DNA of 64,000 nt from CAYRQP01 sp964426545. Lineage in GTDB: Bacteria > Fermentibacterota > Fermentibacteria > Fermentibacterales > JCC-6. The notes under the pieces were generated by a model. The model was given only the letters and a program-made list of their open reading frames with translations. It had not been told where the DNA came from and did not search any database. The translations under genes and the position numbers were made by a program. Where the stretch lies: the NCBI GenBank assembly GCA_964426545.1, contig CAYRQP010000003.1:73011-137010 (forward strand). The letters run 5' to 3'. This document shows positions 62,779-64,000 of this stretch, one piece after another. Each line of letters begins with the position of its first letter. Positions within the stretch are counted from its first letter, which is position 1.

Positions 62779-63622
62779 GAAGAAAAAAGCCCTTGGAAGG
62801 GGACTGGAAGAACTTCTTCCCGAAATAGATAAAACAGAAGATCTTTCAGGACCTGTTTCAATTGAAACCGAACTGATAGACTCAAATCCGTATCAGCCCA
62901 GAAAGAGCTGGGACAGCGAAAGTGTCGAATCTCTGGCAGCATCAATAAAATCACAGGGAATACTACAACCCCTGGTAGTGCGGCGGAATGGACGGCGTTT
63001 TCAGCTGATTGCAGGAGAGAGGCGCCTGAGAGCGGCAAGGAAGATAGGTTTGAAGCGGGTACCGGTAGTAATAAGGGATGCGTCTGAAGAACAGATGCTT
63101 GCACTTGCACTAATAGAAAATATACAGCGGGAGGATCTCGACCCTATTGAAAAGGCAGAAGGTTTCAAAATGCTGTGTGACAAATTCAGCCTTACACAGG
63201 AAGAGTTGGCAGAAAGAGTCGGCATGGCAAGACCGACAATAGCAAACTTAATGAGGTTACTCGATCTTCCGGCAAGGGCACAAAAACTCATAAGGGACGG
63301 AAAACTTCAGATGGGACACGGCAGAGCACTGCTTGCTCTCGATGATGATGAAAAGATCAACGCAATGGCAGGTATAGCAGTAAGAAAAGAGATTTCGGTA
63401 AGGCAGTTAGAAGAGAATATCAGGACAATAAAAGGAACCCCGAAAAGAGAAAAGAAAGCAGTTAAGAAATCTGCAGAAACCCGGAGCCTGGAAAACAAAC
63501 TTAGAAGAATATTGAAAACAAAAGTAGTTGTTACAGAGAAGACAAAGACATCGGGAAAAATCGAGATAACTTATTACACTCTCGATGAACTCGAAGGTAT
63601 TCTGAAAATTATTGACAAATAG
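62771..63622 (+). CDS. parB: Chromosome-partitioning protein ParB (Spo0J)
   Basis: The 283-residue protein has the CTP-binding motif GERRLRAARKIGLKRVPVV, LIENIQREDLDPIEKAEGF, and a helix-turn-helix (SLTQEELAERVGMARPTIANLMRLL) that recognises parS. The basic linker (KREKKAVKK) and C-terminal dimerisation segment are present. It should bind the two sites within mnmG. Confidence 0.95.
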   Translation: MSKKKKALGRGLEELLPEIDKTEDLSGPVSIETELIDSNPYQPRKSWDSESVESLAASIKSQGILQPLVVRRNGRRFQLIAGERRLRAARKIGLKRVPVVIRDASEEQMLALALIENIQREDLDPIEKAEGFKMLCDKFSLTQEELAERVGMARPTIANLMRLLDLPARAQKLIRDGKLQMGHGRALLALDDDEKINAMAGIAVRKEISVRQLEENIRTIKGTPKREKKAVKKSAETRSLENKLRRILKTKVVVTEKTKTSGKIEITYYTLDELEGILKIIDK

Positions 63623-63691
63623 ATAAGAGTTATGAATATATTCAGCATCATCGGGAGTTAGGTTCTCCCGAGATTACCCGAAAGGAGAAAA

Positions 63692-63859
63692 ATGGCACAT
63701 AAGATATCAGATGATTGTATTGCCTGCGGAGCCTGCTTACCAGAATGTCCTGTCGATTGCATCAGCGAAGGAGATAAGTATACGATTGATGCAGATACCT
63801 GCATAGATTGCGGAGCTTGCGTGGGCGCCTGCCCCGTAGAAGCAATAGAAGGCCCATAA
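63692..63859 (+). CDS. 2[4Fe-4S] ferredoxin
   Basis: The 55-residue protein starts MAHKISDDCIACGACLPECP and has a second CIDCGACVGACPVEA motif, each binding one [4Fe-4S] cluster, as in clostridial-type ferredoxins. It is a low-potential electron carrier, consistent with an anaerobic lifestyle and with the EFR1 protein. SD AAAGGAG precedes ATG 63692 by five bases. Confidence 0.95.
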   Translation: MAHKISDDCIACGACLPECPVDCISEGDKYTIDADTCIDCGACVGACPVEAIEGP

Positions 63860-63874
63860 AACCAGCTCATTTAT

Positions 63875-63918
63875 GGTACCATGACACTTAATTTTGGCGA
63901 ATTAAGAGTCACGGTACC
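63875..63918. repeat. Palindromic repeat with 19-bp arms after the ferredoxin gene
   Basis: Arms GGTACCATGACACTTAATT (63875-63893) and 63900-63918 pair at 17 of 19 positions around a six-base loop. It belongs to the same subfamily as 25264-25337 and the half-element at 26080-26098. A hairpin 16 bases after a stop could help terminate, but no U-run follows. Confidence 0.85.
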
Positions 63919-63955
63919 TAGGGCTTCCTGAACAATTCAGATTCCCTTAAACGAT

Positions 63956-63984
63956 TCTATAGCAGCATAATGTTCAATGGTCAA
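63956..63984 (-). promoter_or_regulatory. Possible minus-strand promoter pointing at the palindrome and ferredoxin
   Basis: On the minus strand TTGACC (63984-63979) and TATAGA (63961-63956) are separated by 17 bases. No minus-strand gene is visible downstream within the window. It may be chance, or it may drive an antisense or small RNA. Confidence 0.25.
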
Positions 63985-64000
63985 TAGTTTCCGCCTGAAT

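Noticed and set aside
1..64000. Alternative genetic code (TGA as Gly or Trp, as in some candidate phyla)
   Set aside because: TGA is used as a proper stop (e.g. gyrB, yidD, serS), and conserved Trp and Gly positions use standard codons.

Overview
The window is chromosomal DNA from an uncultured bacterium and contains its replication-origin region. All genes use the standard code: TGG encodes Trp and TAA, TAG and TGA are all stops. TTG and GTG starts are common and usually sit behind good Shine-Dalgarno (SD) sequences. A long spirochaete/chlamydia-style GreA, a complete V-type ATPase, a large polysaccharide cluster and a secreted protein ending in a WGxIKA-like tail suggest a deep-branching FCB-like or candidate-phylum lineage. 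That placement is a guess. A 100-N scaffold gap lies at 10972-11071.

Left part (1-33.4 kb, mixed strands). A minus-strand group encodes a Tat-exported protein, a HAD phosphatase, a PP-loop sulfurtransferase-like protein, a nitroreductase and the start of an M16C peptidase. From 3.2 to 24 kb there is a long GreA, a zinc-ribbon protein and an envelope-polysaccharide locus. The locus holds an O-antigen-ligase/polymerase-like protein, a MurJ-type flippase, six GT4-like and two GT2 glycosyltransferases, a polyprenyl-phosphate sugar transferase, a DegT-type aminotransferase, a flavodoxin/ferredoxin fusion, a radical SAM protein, a PAP2 phosphatase and a DgkA-type lipid kinase. These can be read as one pathway: lipid-linked priming, sugar assembly, flipping, polymerisation and lipid-carrier recycling. 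Housekeeping and accessory genes follow: serS, a secreted beta-rich protein, ogt, a cation-chloride-cotransporter-like permease, a TPR protein, elbB, a GNAT, a small conserved protein, and a secreted protease with two PDZ domains in front of the catalytic domain.

Middle (33.5-55.3 kb, all minus). A nine-gene V-type ATPase operon (H-I-K-E-C-F-A-B-D) has Na+-coordinating residues in its rotor subunit. A bactofilin and a short membrane/coiled-coil partner follow, then L-asparaginase, a 1.2-kilo-residue helical protein of unknown function, gyrA, gyrB, a DciA-like protein, dnaN and dnaA.

Right (55.6-63.9 kb, all plus). rpmH-rnpA-yidD-yidC, a small membrane protein, mnmE-mnmG-rsmG-parA-parB, then a 2[4Fe-4S] ferredoxin. 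The strand switch between dnaA and rpmH, DnaA boxes on both sides of dnaA, and two parS sites inside mnmG mark this as oriC with its segregation locus.

The least explained structure is a set of related palindromes built around GGACAC/GTGTCC plus TTAATT. One provides the stop codon of a tRNA-modification gene, another supplies the codons for the C-terminus of seryl-tRNA synthetase, and others abut ogt, the scaffold gap and the ferredoxin gene. They look like a REP/MITE family mobilised from elsewhere in the genome.
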